From: Lysinibacillus xylanilyticus
GTDB taxonomy: Bacteria; Bacillota; Bacilli; Bacillales_A; Planococcaceae
NCBI RefSeq assembly: GCF_001708185.1
Contig: NZ_MDDN01000007.1
Location: 1-64,000 of the forward strand
DNA: 64,000 nucleotides
Direction of reading: 5' to 3'
Shown: piece after piece, positions 53,827 through 63,425 of the stretch
Numbering within the stretch: position 1 is the first letter of the stretch
Layout of the letters: each line of letters begins with the position of its first letter
Program-made: the position numbers and the translations under genes
The notes under the pieces: generated by a model
Databases searched by the model: none
The model's input: only the letters and a program-made list of their open reading frames with translations
What the model was told of the DNA's origin: nothing

Positions 53827-54606
53827 CTATTTGTCTTTAGTAAGAGGGACTTCAATTGACGGCTGTGTTGCTCCATCGCCATTTGAATAAACATTTGGCA
53901 CATGGCCCTTCACTATGCCCATTGCTACCGGAATATCCTGGGAAACTATAGCGGTTTTACTAGCAAAAGGGACAATAATTTGTACATTTACCTCTAAATG
54001 AATTCCTACCTTCACAAACGCACTATTAATACCATATTCCTCTATTGAAGAAGTAACATCACTATGCACATTACCCATTACATGGAAGCGTACTGGAATT
54101 TTAGGTCCTAAATTCCCGAGTAAAGGGATATTGGCCGCCTGGCTGAGAGGTACATAAAAAACAATTCCTTCTTTCTCTTTTATCTTGTTGTAATCATATT
54201 CTATGTTATCAAGATTTGGTAAATGCGATAACTCCCCTTGCTCAGCCTGTTCTAAATTCATCTTTACTTGCTTTACTGTTTCGGCACGAACTCGATTAAT
54301 CATTTCTGTATTAAATTTCAAATTAGAGTTATCACCAGGGGATACTTCTACAAGAATATCATCAATATCTAAAACATTGGATGTGGCATTACTGACAACA
54401 TAAGAGGCAATCTTGTTCGTTTGTGCTTCCGCATATTCTAAATAGGTTGGCATAAGCCTTTCATTCAGAAGATAAATAAATAAAAAAACACCAACAATCA
54501 CACATACAATTAATAGGGTTAAACGATTTAAACGACTTCCCTTTTTTCGATAGTTTCCAGAATTGCTATATGATCGTAATTTCATCCTTTTTCGAGGGAA
54601 AAACAA
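53827..54606 (-). CDS. yunB: sporulation protein YunB
   Basis: About 259 residues. One N-terminal membrane helix ([19 protein letters not shown]) is followed by an extracytoplasmic domain ([43 protein letters not shown]). B. subtilis YunB is a mother-cell (sigma-E) sporulation protein. TTG 54606 fits AGGAGGAG best; ATG 54627 lies in the hairpin loop, and ATG 54585 has only a poorly spaced AAAGG. The ribosome site and start lie inside a terminator hairpin (54605-54648). Confidence 0.87.
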   Translation of the reverse strand: MFFPRKRMKLRSYSNSGNYRKKGSRLNRLTLLIVCVIVGVFLFIYLLNERLMPTYLEYAEAQTNKIASYVVSNATSNVLDIDDILVEVSPGDNSNLKFNTEMINRVRAETVKQVKMNLEQAEQGELSHLPNLDNIEYDYNKIKEKEGIVFYVPLSQAANIPLLGNLGPKIPVRFHVMGNVHSDVTSSIEEYGINSAFVKVGIHLEVNVQIIVPFASKTAIVSQDIPVAMGIVKGHVPNVYSNGDGATQPSIEVPLTKDK

Positions 54607-54648
54607 AAAAATCTCCTCCTGTTCCATAACGTATGAACAAGAGGAGAT
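54605..54648 (-). terminator. terminator overlapping the yunB ribosome site
   Basis: On the minus strand ATCTCCTCTTGTTC pairs with GAACAGGAGGAGAT, then TTTTTTG. It lies 14 bp after the HD-GYP gene. The 3' arm is the yunB Shine-Dalgarno, and the last T-tract bases belong to the yunB TTG start. Confidence 0.88.
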
Positions 54649-54662
54649 GTTTATTCGATTTT

Positions 54663-55757
54663 CTATGGTATATAATCCGCTTCAACACTTTCAATTGTTA
54701 CGGATGGGTAGTCCATTAAATTAATTTCATATGTAGCCGACAATACTTGATTTTGCTTCTCAAAAATACGAATCCATGGTAATGCTGCACAAGATGGATT
54801 TTGTCTAGATACAATACCTCGACTCCCATCCGATAATTTCAAAATAACACCGTTTGGATAATGGACAACAGACTTTTTCAATGCTTGCACAATACGTGCA
54901 TCGTATATAGTTCCAGAGCCGGCTTCTACAATTGCTAGGCCCTGAGAAGGTAGCATTTTTTCACGATATACACGACTGGTAGTCACCGCATCAAAGACGT
55001 CTGCTACACCAATAATTTTTGCAAACGGATGGATTTCAAAATCAACTAAGCCCCGTGGATAGCCACTCCCATCAATTCGTTCATGATGTTGGAAGGCACA
55101 GTGTGCGACAAGCAATGATATGGAATGTAAATTACGTAACAAATCAAAGCCATATCGAGTATGCTGCTTCATCGTTTCAAATTCCTCATTCGTTAGTCGC
55201 CCTGGTTTAGTTAGGATCTCTTTTGGTACCATCAGCTTCCCTACATCATGTAACAAAGCGCCAATCCCAATCAAACGTAAATCCTCAACTGAATATCCAA
55301 GCTCTTTAGCAATTGCTATCGAATAAAGAGTGACTTGAAAGGAGTGTTGATATAAATATTCATCAAATAAATAAGCATCTGTTAGGATTGTTAGAATTTC
55401 ATCATTACTACTAATTGCAGACAATAACTCATCTACAATTGAAATAATTGCTTTTGATTGCTTGTCAAGTACATAAGAGGCATTTACTGAATTTAAACCA
55501 TTGATTGATTGGAAAGACTCTTTAATGGTTGAAATTGCTTTATTTCGAATAACAGTTGGAACGGTTTCCTTTACCTCAATACCTTCAGAAATTTCATCAT
55601 TTATATATACATAATGTGTATTTAATTGTTGTAGTCTTTGAATAATACGTGCATTAATGACAACGTCTTTCTTTAAAAGAGGGTGTCCTGCCTCATTCCA
55701 AATGGTTCTCCCTAATAGCATTCCTTCTTTTACTGCATCGATTGAAATTAAACGCAT
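54663..55757 (-). CDS. HD-GYP domain protein, probable c-di-GMP phosphodiesterase
   Basis: 364 residues. A short N-terminal domain (about 1-60) and a linker precede the HD-GYP domain (about 130-290): HSFQVTLYSIAIAKELGY, the metal-binding LLHDVGKL, HHERIDGSGYPRG and DVFDAVTTSRVYR. There is no receiver or membrane domain, so its input is unclear. ATG with GGGGAAGAGGTC upstream. It occupies the place of yunC between yunB and yunD. Confidence 0.9.
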   Translation of the reverse strand: MRLISIDAVKEGMLLGRTIWNEAGHPLLKKDVVINARIIQRLQQLNTHYVYINDEISEGIEVKETVPTVIRNKAISTIKESFQSINGLNSVNASYVLDKQSKAIISIVDELLSAISSNDEILTILTDAYLFDEYLYQHSFQVTLYSIAIAKELGYSVEDLRLIGIGALLHDVGKLMVPKEILTKPGRLTNEEFETMKQHTRYGFDLLRNLHSISLLVAHCAFQHHERIDGSGYPRGLVDFEIHPFAKIIGVADVFDAVTTSRVYREKMLPSQGLAIVEAGSGTIYDARIVQALKKSVVHYPNGVILKLSDGSRGIVSRQNPSCAALPWIRIFEKQNQVLSATYEINLMDYPSVTIESVEADYIP

Positions 55758-55792
55758 GACCTCTTCCCCATTCCATTCTAAAGCATCTTTAT

Positions 55793-57160
55793 CTATTGCT
55801 TAAAGAATCTTTGCCCATAATCTATCATAATATTTCGTAAAAATTCTGGTAAAATATATTTCTTCTTCGCATATTTAAAGCTTGGATAAAAATAACCGAA
55901 CGTAAACAAATCCAGCGTTACTAATTTGTAAATTCGATCGTTATCTGCAACCTTACCATTGATAAGTAATTGACGATCTTCATTCATTGAAAAGCCATAA
56001 GTCAGCATCTTTCCAAAGATAACGCCTCTAAACCCTAATCCTTTGAGCTCAATATAGGGCCACTCTTCATTTTTAGATTCCTGAAAAATCTCTTTCATTT
56101 CAGCAACTGATAATTCAATCGTACATAAATTTATAGGATGAGGGAAAATTCGATGCAAATCTAGTGCAGTCACTGTTCCTTTAGGTAAACCATCTAAAAA
56201 AATACCCGCATTAAATAACGCACAGTCCGCTCCACTTTTTTCTAAAATGGCCTGCGCAAACAAATCGGATAATTGCGAATAATGGAACCATTCCTTGTTA
56301 TACGATTTTTTCGTGGTGAATACTGGAATATCAAGTAATCGTTTACCTTCTTCCTCTAAAGACTGTACAATATTTTTTTCGTATTGAACAGTTGGCAAGT
56401 CCTTATTATGAATTAATATATCCTTTTTTTCAACAATCTTCCTCATTTTTTTATCAAATTCTACAACAAGATGACCAGTATATTGTCCAAATTTACCGCC
56501 ACCTGTTAATAAAACGCCATTCACTAGTTTTCCATTCGGGAGAACATGATGTGTATGTGAGCCGAATATTACATCAATTTCTGGGCATTCCTCCGCTAAA
56601 AGCTCATCCTCTGTTATCCCTAAATGTGACAGACAAACAATAATATCTACTTCTTTACGGAGCTGCAGTGCTAAGTGAATGAGTGTACTTCGTGCCTCAT
56701 TCATCTCCCAGTTTAATTCCTTATAATAAATTTCAAACATAGCAGTGGCTGCAATAACTGCTAGCTTTGTACCATGAGCAGTTGTTAATACAATATACGG
56801 CTTCATCCACGCTGGATTTGTTCCTTGTGAGGCATACACATTAGCAACGACAACATCAAAAGCTGCTTCATCATACAGATGATATAGCTCCTCATGGGAC
56901 AATGTTATACCTTCATTATTACCAATTGTCACTACGTCATAGCCAGCTTCATTTAATAACATCACATTGCCCTTACCGACTGTTGCTTCTGTATAAATAT
57001 TTGACCGATCTAAATGATCTCCGACATCAAATAAATAGCTTGTTTCCCCCAGGTTTGTAAGCCCGATACGCATCTCTTTCACATAGCTTTGCATTCGTGG
57101 CCAATACTTAAAATGACTGTGCAAATCATTCGTATGAAAAATATGAATTTTTTCCTGCAT
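55793..57160 (-). CDS. yunD: metallophosphoesterase / 5'-nucleotidase-like (YunD)
   Basis: About 455 residues. The calcineurin-like metallophosphatase domain has IFHTNDLHSHF, FDVGDHLDRS, TIGNNEG and FGSHTHH; the C-terminal 5'-nucleotidase domain follows from about 270 (NAGIFLDGLPKG). No signal peptide, so it probably acts in the cytosol. ATG 57160 with GAGGTGG 5 nt upstream; GTG 57169 overlaps it. The histidine normally after GNE is replaced (GNNEGITL), a small deviation. Confidence 0.88.
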   Translation of the reverse strand: MQEKIHIFHTNDLHSHFKYWPRMQSYVKEMRIGLTNLGETSYLFDVGDHLDRSNIYTEATVGKGNVMLLNEAGYDVVTIGNNEGITLSHEELYHLYDEAAFDVVVANVYASQGTNPAWMKPYIVLTTAHGTKLAVIAATAMFEIYYKELNWEMNEARSTLIHLALQLRKEVDIIVCLSHLGITEDELLAEECPEIDVIFGSHTHHVLPNGKLVNGVLLTGGGKFGQYTGHLVVEFDKKMRKIVEKKDILIHNKDLPTVQYEKNIVQSLEEEGKRLLDIPVFTTKKSYNKEWFHYSQLSDLFAQAILEKSGADCALFNAGIFLDGLPKGTVTALDLHRIFPHPINLCTIELSVAEMKEIFQESKNEEWPYIELKGLGFRGVIFGKMLTYGFSMNEDRQLLINGKVADNDRIYKLVTLDLFTFGYFYPSFKYAKKKYILPEFLRNIMIDYGQRFFKQ

Positions 57161-57260
57161 GAAAGCCACCTCATCTTTAAAATAGCTTCTGTTTCTGTAT
57201 AAGTGCTATAACTCATCAGACCTTAATGTCTGTATAAAGTCGTTTTCTAGACACTTCCAA

Positions 57261-58088
57261 TCAAGTTGACAATAAACCCTCGATAATAGAACGAATTCCT
57301 AATAACAACAAAATAACTCGAAGTGCTACTACAAGAGTATCCGATTTAATTCTTTTGTTTAATGCTGCCCCAAGCTTTGCCCCAATATAAGCCCCTGGAA
57401 TAACTGGTATTGTATAGAGCCATGGTACATGCCCTAAATAAATATGACTCGCTGAGTTAACAAGCGACGAAAGAAAGACCATAAACATCGATGTTGCCAC
57501 TGCAACATGTGGTGGGAATAAAAATAAAATAATCATAGCAGGCACCATCATTGAGCCTCCACCGATCCCAAATAATCCAGAGGCAAAGCCTATGCCAAAT
57601 GTTAATATAATGGCAAACCAAATTGGATAGCCGTATACAAAGGTATTTCCTTCATTATCCGTGAATTCCTGTTGCACACCATTTTTTACAAACCATTTTA
57701 CAGGTTTCAATCGATCACGTACAAGTAATATCGTCGCTAAAATGATCAATAAAATACCAAAATATAAATTAAAAGATGGTAGATCTAATCCCTTATTTAC
57801 CCATGCGCCCAGCATTGTCCCAGGAATACTCCCTATGAAAAATATAGAACCGCTTTTATAATCAACTGTTTTAGATTTCATAAAGCTTAACGTTGAGGCA
57901 AGTCCAGTGAAAATCATCATAACAACAGATAAACCAACCACTTTTTGGGGAGTTATATCTGGCATCATCCCTAGATTTAATCCAATGTATAATGTTGCTG
58001 GAACTAAGATAATTCCTCCACCAAGCCCAACTAATGAGCCAATTAACCCTGAAAATAATGCAATAATCGCTAAAAGAATAAATTCCAT
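57261..58088 (-). CDS. yunE: TauE/SafE family anion transporter (YunE)
   Basis: 275 residues, eight helices in two repeats. GLIGSLVGLGGGIILVP and ASGLFGIGGGSMMVPAMI are the paired family motifs. The family exports sulfite or organosulfur anions; the substrate here is unknown. ATG overlaps the yunF stop by one base, so the two are coupled. Confidence 0.87.
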   Translation of the reverse strand: MEFILLAIIALFSGLIGSLVGLGGGIILVPATLYIGLNLGMMPDITPQKVVGLSVVMMIFTGLASTLSFMKSKTVDYKSGSIFFIGSIPGTMLGAWVNKGLDLPSFNLYFGILLIILATILLVRDRLKPVKWFVKNGVQQEFTDNEGNTFVYGYPIWFAIILTFGIGFASGLFGIGGGSMMVPAMIILFLFPPHVAVATSMFMVFLSSLVNSASHIYLGHVPWLYTIPVIPGAYIGAKLGAALNKRIKSDTLVVALRVILLLLGIRSIIEGLLST

Positions 58089-58945
58089 TATAGTTCCCCT
58101 TCAAACATGTTTAATTGCTTAGGCGCTAACCCTACATCTTTAATCGCTAAAATCCCTTGTAACTCCTTTGCATTTTTAGCAGCATGAAGCCCTGAGTTAT
58201 TATTGAATAATACATACAGATCCTGTACCTCTGATTGGAGACGTTTCACATGCTGACCAAGCTGCTGTAATTCTTCACTATTATAATCATATAAAAAACG
58301 AACCTTGCGCCAATTTTCGGCATTACCAGTATTACGCCACCCATGAATGTTACGTCCATGAATACGTACAAGTGCCTTTGTCGCAGTAACAGTAGGATAA
58401 AATGGTACAGAGCCTACGCCAGCCTGTGGTTCATCACAAATCGTGTGAATAAATTGATGCTCTCGTAAAAAATCCATCGTTTGCTGCGCTACATTGTCCG
58501 CATACCACGTCCGATTGCGAAACTCTATAGCTACGTCAAAACCTTCGAGCTGCTTCCTAATATACAAAAGATATTGGACATTTTTTGCCTGACAATCAAA
58601 CCAAGGTGGAAATTGTGCAAGTATCATCGCTAGCTTCCCATGACGTTTAAATTCATTAGCACATTCGATAAAGGCATTAAACATGTCATTCTTCGATTCA
58701 AATGGTATGTCCCCACGTAAATGACCAGTCATCCCTTGATAGGCCTTCACAACAAAACGAAAATTTTCTGGCGTATCCACACACCATTTCCGAACATTCT
58801 CTATCGAAGGTATGGCATAAAAAGAAGTATCTACTTCTACCGCTAAAAAATGACCTGTATAATCGAATAATTTTTCCTTTGAGGCAGTCACTCCACTATA
58901 AAGTGAAGGATGATCACCCCAACCAGTTAATCCAACTCGAATCAT
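58088..58945 (-). CDS. yunF: DUF72 family protein (YunF)
   Basis: About 285 residues, probable TIM barrel: RVGLTGWGDHPSLYSG, FLAVEVDTSFYAIPS, FVVKAYQGMTGHLRG, FDVAIEFRNRTWY, DLYVLFNNNSGLHAAKNA. DUF72 has no established reaction. ATG 58945 with GAGGAGGGAG upstream; the frame is open to 58981. Confidence 0.87.
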   Translation of the reverse strand: MIRVGLTGWGDHPSLYSGVTASKEKLFDYTGHFLAVEVDTSFYAIPSIENVRKWCVDTPENFRFVVKAYQGMTGHLRGDIPFESKNDMFNAFIECANEFKRHGKLAMILAQFPPWFDCQAKNVQYLLYIRKQLEGFDVAIEFRNRTWYADNVAQQTMDFLREHQFIHTICDEPQAGVGSVPFYPTVTATKALVRIHGRNIHGWRNTGNAENWRKVRFLYDYNSEELQQLGQHVKRLQSEVQDLYVLFNNNSGLHAAKNAKELQGILAIKDVGLAPKQLNMFEGEL

Positions 58946-59017
58946 GTGACTCCCTCCTCTATGTACATTATCATAGCACACACTTTCTAACGAAATATGA
59001 ACGTATCATAAAAAATG

Positions 59018-59100
59018 ATGACGCTTCGCTTTCGCACAGAGCAAGGCTTCCTGAGGGTTTCCAGCTGGAACGAAGATCAACCTAAGCACATGATATACGT
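59018..59100. repeat. MITE-like repeat, interior fragment
   Basis: GACGCTTCGCTTTCGCACAG, then AGCAAGGCTTCCTGAGGG, match the interior of the 27517 copy. The end is lost or rearranged. 59101-59183 holds nothing clear. Confidence 0.6.
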
Positions 59101-59183
59101 TTTAATAGATGTCACTGCTAGTATTCCTTTACTTTTACTCTTCTTTTTCACTTGTAATCATTTCAGTTACAAGTAGAGCAAAA

Positions 59184-59216
59184 AAAATGCATTCAGTGAA
59201 AAGAATGCATTTTTAC
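59184..59216 (-). terminator. bidirectional terminator past the ABC exporter gene
   Basis: AAATGCATTC pairs with GAATGCATTT, with A7 and T5 tracts on the two sides. It lies about 135 bp after the 59350 stop. A dyad TTGTAC-CT-GTACAA (59225-59238) is in between. Confidence 0.82.
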
Positions 59217-59349
59217 GATTGTTGAATTGTACCTGTACAAAAATTAGCACTAACTAAACCTATATATTTGTACCTTTAGTAAAATCAAGATTTGAATTTT
59301 CATGTGATAAGAAAGATGAAATTCTTATTAATCTTTTCAACAAACTTGA

Positions 59350-61041
59350 TTATTTGTATACATTGTACAGGCTAAAGAAGAATTGCTTTTTCTTCACAAG
59401 TTCGTAAAAACTTCCTGTTTCAGTTACCTCACCTTTATGTAAACAAATTATTTGATCAAATTTATTCAAAAAATTTTCTTCTAATTTATGACTTACTACA
59501 ATTATTAATTTATCATTAAGATGTAGTAGAATTTCTTCTATTTTTGAGGCTGTTCCATTATCTAAGGCTCTTGTTCCTTCATCTAATACTATAACAGGAG
59601 AGTCTCGTAATAAAGCCCTAGCGATTGCAATTCTTTGTTTTTCACCACCAGATAAGTTAGATCCATCTTCACTACATATATACTGCATTTGTTCAGGAAG
59701 CTGTTCTATTAAATCATATAGTTGTGCATCACGAATAGCTTTATCGAGCTTTTCTTTAGAGTAATTTTGAAACAATGTTATATTGTTTTCAATCGTATCA
59801 TTAAATATAAAAGTATCTTGATGAATGTATGAAAAATAGTTAAGTAATTCTTCACTCTTAATCTCGCGGATATTTTTATTATTTAAGAAAATATTACCTA
59901 TATAAAGCGAATCAATGAAACCAGTTATTAACTTTAATATAGTTGACTTTCCACTTCCACTAGTCCCTACGATCGCATATTTATTTTTATTTTCCAACGT
60001 TAGATTGAGATTCCTTAAAGCATTTTCCTTCGTTTCATAAGAATAACTTACATTTTTAAGTTGAATAGAATATAAATTTGGTAAGGAAATTTCTTCAGAC
60101 AATCCAGATTCTTTTTTACTATTAAGTAAGTTATCAATCTTTTCAATGAGTAGCGTGCACCCTTTAATACCCATAAGAGATTGACTAATGTTTGATGCCG
60201 GACTCATTATATTATTCAATAGTTGAACTGAAGCAATCAATTGTCCAATTGAAATATCCTTATTTAATAATAAAATCCCACCGACGGCAAAACAAATCAC
60301 AACTAGTATATAACTGCTATTCAAGGAAACTTGTTCAAATAAAGCTAATTTTTTATTAAAATGATAGCGTGCATCTTCCATTTTCTCATTGGAAATTGTG
60401 TATTCTTCTATTACTTTCTTTTCAATACTGTTCGATTTAATGACTTCTATTCCTGTAAAGTAGTCTTTAATACTAGTTAAATACTGGCCAACTTGATCTG
60501 AAAGCTTACTGTTTAATACATTAAGCTCCCTGCTAAATAAAACAGGTATTATTAATAATAAGATACTTCCTATTATAATGCTCAAAGCTAATATGAAGTT
60601 AATCTGAATTAAATAGATTACAGAAAATGTAAATAAGAGTAGACTTTGAATAATGGAAACTATACTATTGAAATAATCGCGTTCAATTATTTTTAAATCA
60701 TTTTCAAAAATTGAAATCTTATTTCCTGAACTAGACTTCTTAAAATCATCAAATTTTAAAAATATTAAGGATATAAAAACATCCCTTCTTAAATTCACCA
60801 TTATTTTTTTATTTAATTTAGCGTTTAAAACATTACTAATATAACCAACTAAAAAACTTCCAACTACAAACAATAAGAAATAAAACAAGATTTTCTTAAA
60901 TTCATTAAATTCTCCAGTCACCGTTACATCAATAGCTCTTTCAATTATTATTGCAAAAAGTACACTAGAAAGTGATCCAAGAATTAGGAAAAAAATTAAA
61001 AAGATAAGAACTTTTTTAACCTTATTTAAATAGGAAAGCAT
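59350..61041 (-). CDS. ABC exporter, fused membrane and ATPase domains
   Basis: 563 residues. Six helices (about 1-300), then the ATPase: Walker A GTSGSGKST, signature LSGGEKQR, Walker B VIVLDEG, D-loop RALD, H-loop VVSHK, all intact. There is no N-terminal C39 peptidase domain, so it would export a product cleaved elsewhere, or another small molecule. ATG with GGAGGATAGC upstream. It is the last gene of the radical SAM cluster, 88 bp after the maturase gene. The DNA is clearly richer in A+T than the yun genes beside it. Confidence 0.92.
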   Translation of the reverse strand: MLSYLNKVKKVLIFLIFFLILGSLSSVLFAIIIERAIDVTVTGEFNEFKKILFYFLLFVVGSFLVGYISNVLNAKLNKKIMVNLRRDVFISLIFLKFDDFKKSSSGNKISIFENDLKIIERDYFNSIVSIIQSLLLFTFSVIYLIQINFILALSIIIGSILLLIIPVLFSRELNVLNSKLSDQVGQYLTSIKDYFTGIEVIKSNSIEKKVIEEYTISNEKMEDARYHFNKKLALFEQVSLNSSYILVVICFAVGGILLLNKDISIGQLIASVQLLNNIMSPASNISQSLMGIKGCTLLIEKIDNLLNSKKESGLSEEISLPNLYSIQLKNVSYSYETKENALRNLNLTLENKNKYAIVGTSGSGKSTILKLITGFIDSLYIGNIFLNNKNIREIKSEELLNYFSYIHQDTFIFNDTIENNITLFQNYSKEKLDKAIRDAQLYDLIEQLPEQMQYICSEDGSNLSGGEKQRIAIARALLRDSPVIVLDEGTRALDNGTASKIEEILLHLNDKLIIVVSHKLEENFLNKFDQIICLHKGEVTETGSFYELVKKKQFFFSLYNVYK

Positions 61042-61129
61042 ATGCTATCCTCCATTCATCACCAATAACTATGTTTTGAAGAAAGTACAGAATATTGCCT
61101 AAGAACTAGCCACTTTGACTCTGTACACT

Positions 61130-62392
61130 CTAATGTTGGAGATGTGCTTTCAACTCACTCAAAACTCTCTTATTATATGTTTTGCTTAAACTACAATACG
61201 GATCTGGTTTATAAATTGTATTATAATCATAGAACGATCTCGCTCGACAAAATCCAGCACAAAAATACTTTAAATCACACTTGCTACAGCCGCTAATTTT
61301 TTCAACCGATAACTCTTGGAATTCTTGTGCAATCTCATTTTGTTCAAGTATATCAATTAGTGGAACTTCTAATAAATTCCCCATATCAAATTCTGGATAC
61401 ATAAGAGCATGACATGGATAAACGTGACCGTCTGTACCAATACTTATCGTACTAGTTCCTGCACCACAATTATTTCTTACTCCAAGATCACCAGTAAATG
61501 TAGAATCTTCAATAATTGCACCATTACCATATATAGTGTCAGCTAAATCTTTCAACTGTTGTTTACTTGGAATGAAATCTCGAAAAACTTCTGTGCTACA
61601 ACTTAGTAAACTAAAGCTAATGGGTACTTTTAATGAATCCGCCAACTTCAAATACTCTGTAATACGATAAGAATTTTGAGAATGAATTGTCGGTAATATC
61701 GAGACATCTAATCCATACTCTTTAAATATTTTAACTGTACCAATAACTCTCTCAAAAATACCTTCATCCCTTAAAAAGGTTGGATAATCTTCGCTATAAC
61801 CATCTACAGAAACACTAACTACATCAACTTTGCCACGTAAATTTTCTATAATACCCAATTTTCGGACCATTCCGTTTGTAATAAGAGTTACCCCTAACTT
61901 TTTTATGTTTTTCGTATAATTTAGAATTTCGAGTATATCCTTATTCATCAAAGGTTCTCCACCAGAAATAACCACAGATTTAATTCCAACATCACACAAT
62001 TGATCAATGACCGAAAAGATTTCACTCTTTTCTAAATCTTCCACATTATTTCTACTATCATTAAACGAATAACAACCAGTACAGTGCAAATTACATTTAT
62101 TTGTAACATGAACATAAGCTATATCTAATTCATGTTTATTTTTTGAAACTTTATAATTAGGATCGATAAAAAAATCATTTTTATCCAAAAAGTCAAATAG
62201 TTGTTTTTTATTTTTAGTGTCTAATTCAACTAATTTACCTTTTCGGATATCTGATACTAAATTTCTTCCTTCTTGATCTAACCCAGCAATCACGGTATTC
62301 TTTAAATTCCCAATGAAATGAATATCATCTACTGTAAAAATTCGAATATAATCATTAAACGTTACTTTTTTATTTATTAATACCTTATCCAT
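61130..62392 (-). CDS. radical SAM/SPASM peptide maturase
   Basis: 420 residues. The first 90 residues look like a small RiPP-recognition-type winged domain (inference). The radical SAM CxxxCxxC is CNLHCTGC (C100, C104, C107), followed by VISGGEPL. The SPASM set is C309-GAGTSTISIGTDGHVYP-C327, then CSKCDLKYFCAGFC (C369, C372, C378, C382) and C400, so two auxiliary clusters are expected. Such enzymes cross-link ribosomal peptides (sactipeptides, ranthipeptides) or modify quinohemoprotein-like substrates. ATG with AGAAGG upstream; overlaps the preceding membrane gene by 8 nt. Confidence 0.92.
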   Translation of the reverse strand: MDKVLINKKVTFNDYIRIFTVDDIHFIGNLKNTVIAGLDQEGRNLVSDIRKGKLVELDTKNKKQLFDFLDKNDFFIDPNYKVSKNKHELDIAYVHVTNKCNLHCTGCYSFNDSRNNVEDLEKSEIFSVIDQLCDVGIKSVVISGGEPLMNKDILEILNYTKNIKKLGVTLITNGMVRKLGIIENLRGKVDVVSVSVDGYSEDYPTFLRDEGIFERVIGTVKIFKEYGLDVSILPTIHSQNSYRITEYLKLADSLKVPISFSLLSCSTEVFRDFIPSKQQLKDLADTIYGNGAIIEDSTFTGDLGVRNNCGAGTSTISIGTDGHVYPCHALMYPEFDMGNLLEVPLIDILEQNEIAQEFQELSVEKISGCSKCDLKYFCAGFCRARSFYDYNTIYKPDPYCSLSKTYNKRVLSELKAHLQH

Positions 62393-62822
62393 AATTAACC
62401 TTCTTCCCTAGAATGAATTGTTTTATTTTATGTACTACTAATATGCTAAGGAAAGTAATAAACCATAGTGACAACACAGGTTTCGCACCCGTCATACTAA
62501 AAGATATTTCCAAGTTTTCGTTATTATAAAAAGACAAAAAATTCGAAATATTATTGATAGACTCTTTTTTTATAATGTGGTTGTTTAACAAATAAAAATA
62601 TAAACTACTAATTGCTGCCATAATCCCCGCAATAATTATAGGCTCATTTCCCCTAGGAGTTTCTCTTACCATAAAGAAATATATAATAGCAGGTAAGAAA
62701 ATAGAGATCGTTAAAAAGATTAGCCCTAATGGTATTAAATTTGAATTAATAAAATAAAAAATTAAAATCGAATTGATCCCTAATATAATTGGGTAGAAAA
62801 TCCATAATTGTAATAATTTCAT
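62385..62822 (-). CDS. four-helix membrane protein, unknown
   Basis: About 145 residues with four hydrophobic segments and a polar loop (IKKESINNISNFLSFYNNENLE) between helices 3 and 4. No family recognised. ATG 62822 is 9 nt after GGAGG; GTG 62828 is 3 nt from it. It is squeezed between the CPBP gene (2-4 nt apart) and the maturase gene (8-nt overlap), so it belongs to the cluster. Immunity or transport partner are possible roles. Confidence 0.7.
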   Translation of the reverse strand: MKLLQLWIFYPIILGINSILIFYFINSNLIPLGLIFLTISIFLPAIIYFFMVRETPRGNEPIIIAGIMAAISSLYFYLLNNHIIKKESINNISNFLSFYNNENLEISFSMTGAKPVLSLWFITFLSILVVHKIKQFILGKKVNYG

Positions 62823-62824
62823 GT

Positions 62825-63421
62825 TCACTGTCCTCCTATAATTATAATAATAAGTGAGTTATAAACCGTATGAATCAAAATCGGTATCCATATATTGTTA
62901 GTTTTGTTGTAAGATATACCCGACACTAATCCTAAGGGAAATCTTATAAAAAGATTTTGCACAAATGATTCATTAAGATGAAATATTAACGCAAATATTA
63001 AACTTACAATTATTAATGTTCTATTTCTAGAAAAAGATTTTTGTAATTCTTTAGTTAGAACACCTCTACAATAGAATTCTTCTGCTATTGAAATAACTAG
63101 TAAATGTACACAATATACTAAAGGCTCTTGCATACTAACGTAAATAAAGAGAACAGGTAAAATACCAAGGTACAATGCCGTTGTTATCAGTAACTGTCTA
63201 TTGTCTATTAAAAAAATGTTAATATATTTTCTTCTAATTAGACATGGGATGATCACTAGACATACTAGTAATGGGAAAGATAGACTCATTAACAACATGA
63301 GCTGATGCTTGGAATTAAACAGTAGTGTGATAATAAAAGTAAGGATTACTGTACTAACTAACACTAGAATTGTCACAAAAATATAAGTGAATATTCGATA
63401 AACTCTGAGTCCCGTTTCCAT
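62825..63421 (-). CDS. CPBP-family intramembrane protease homolog
   Basis: 198 residues, about six helices. Motif 1 is AEEFYCRGVL (EExxxR), motif 3 is HTVYN (HxxxN). Motif 2 is IFALIFHLNE, with the histidine one place further from the phenylalanine than usual. CPBP (Abi) proteins occur in bacteriocin loci as immunity proteins or processing proteases. ATG with a weak site (AGAG). It follows the permease by 4 bp. Confidence 0.87.
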   Translation of the reverse strand: METGLRVYRIFTYIFVTILVLVSTVILTFIITLLFNSKHQLMLLMSLSFPLLVCLVIIPCLIRRKYINIFLIDNRQLLITTALYLGILPVLFIYVSMQEPLVYCVHLLVISIAEEFYCRGVLTKELQKSFSRNRTLIIVSLIFALIFHLNESFVQNLFIRFPLGLVSGISYNKTNNIWIPILIHTVYNSLIIIIIGGQ

Positions 63422-63425
63422 ATTC

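Noticed and set aside
59224..59349. Precursor peptide ORF after the ABC exporter gene
   Set aside because: A 28-codon frame (LLKRLIRISSFLSHE...) exists but has no ribosome site and no core-like residues.
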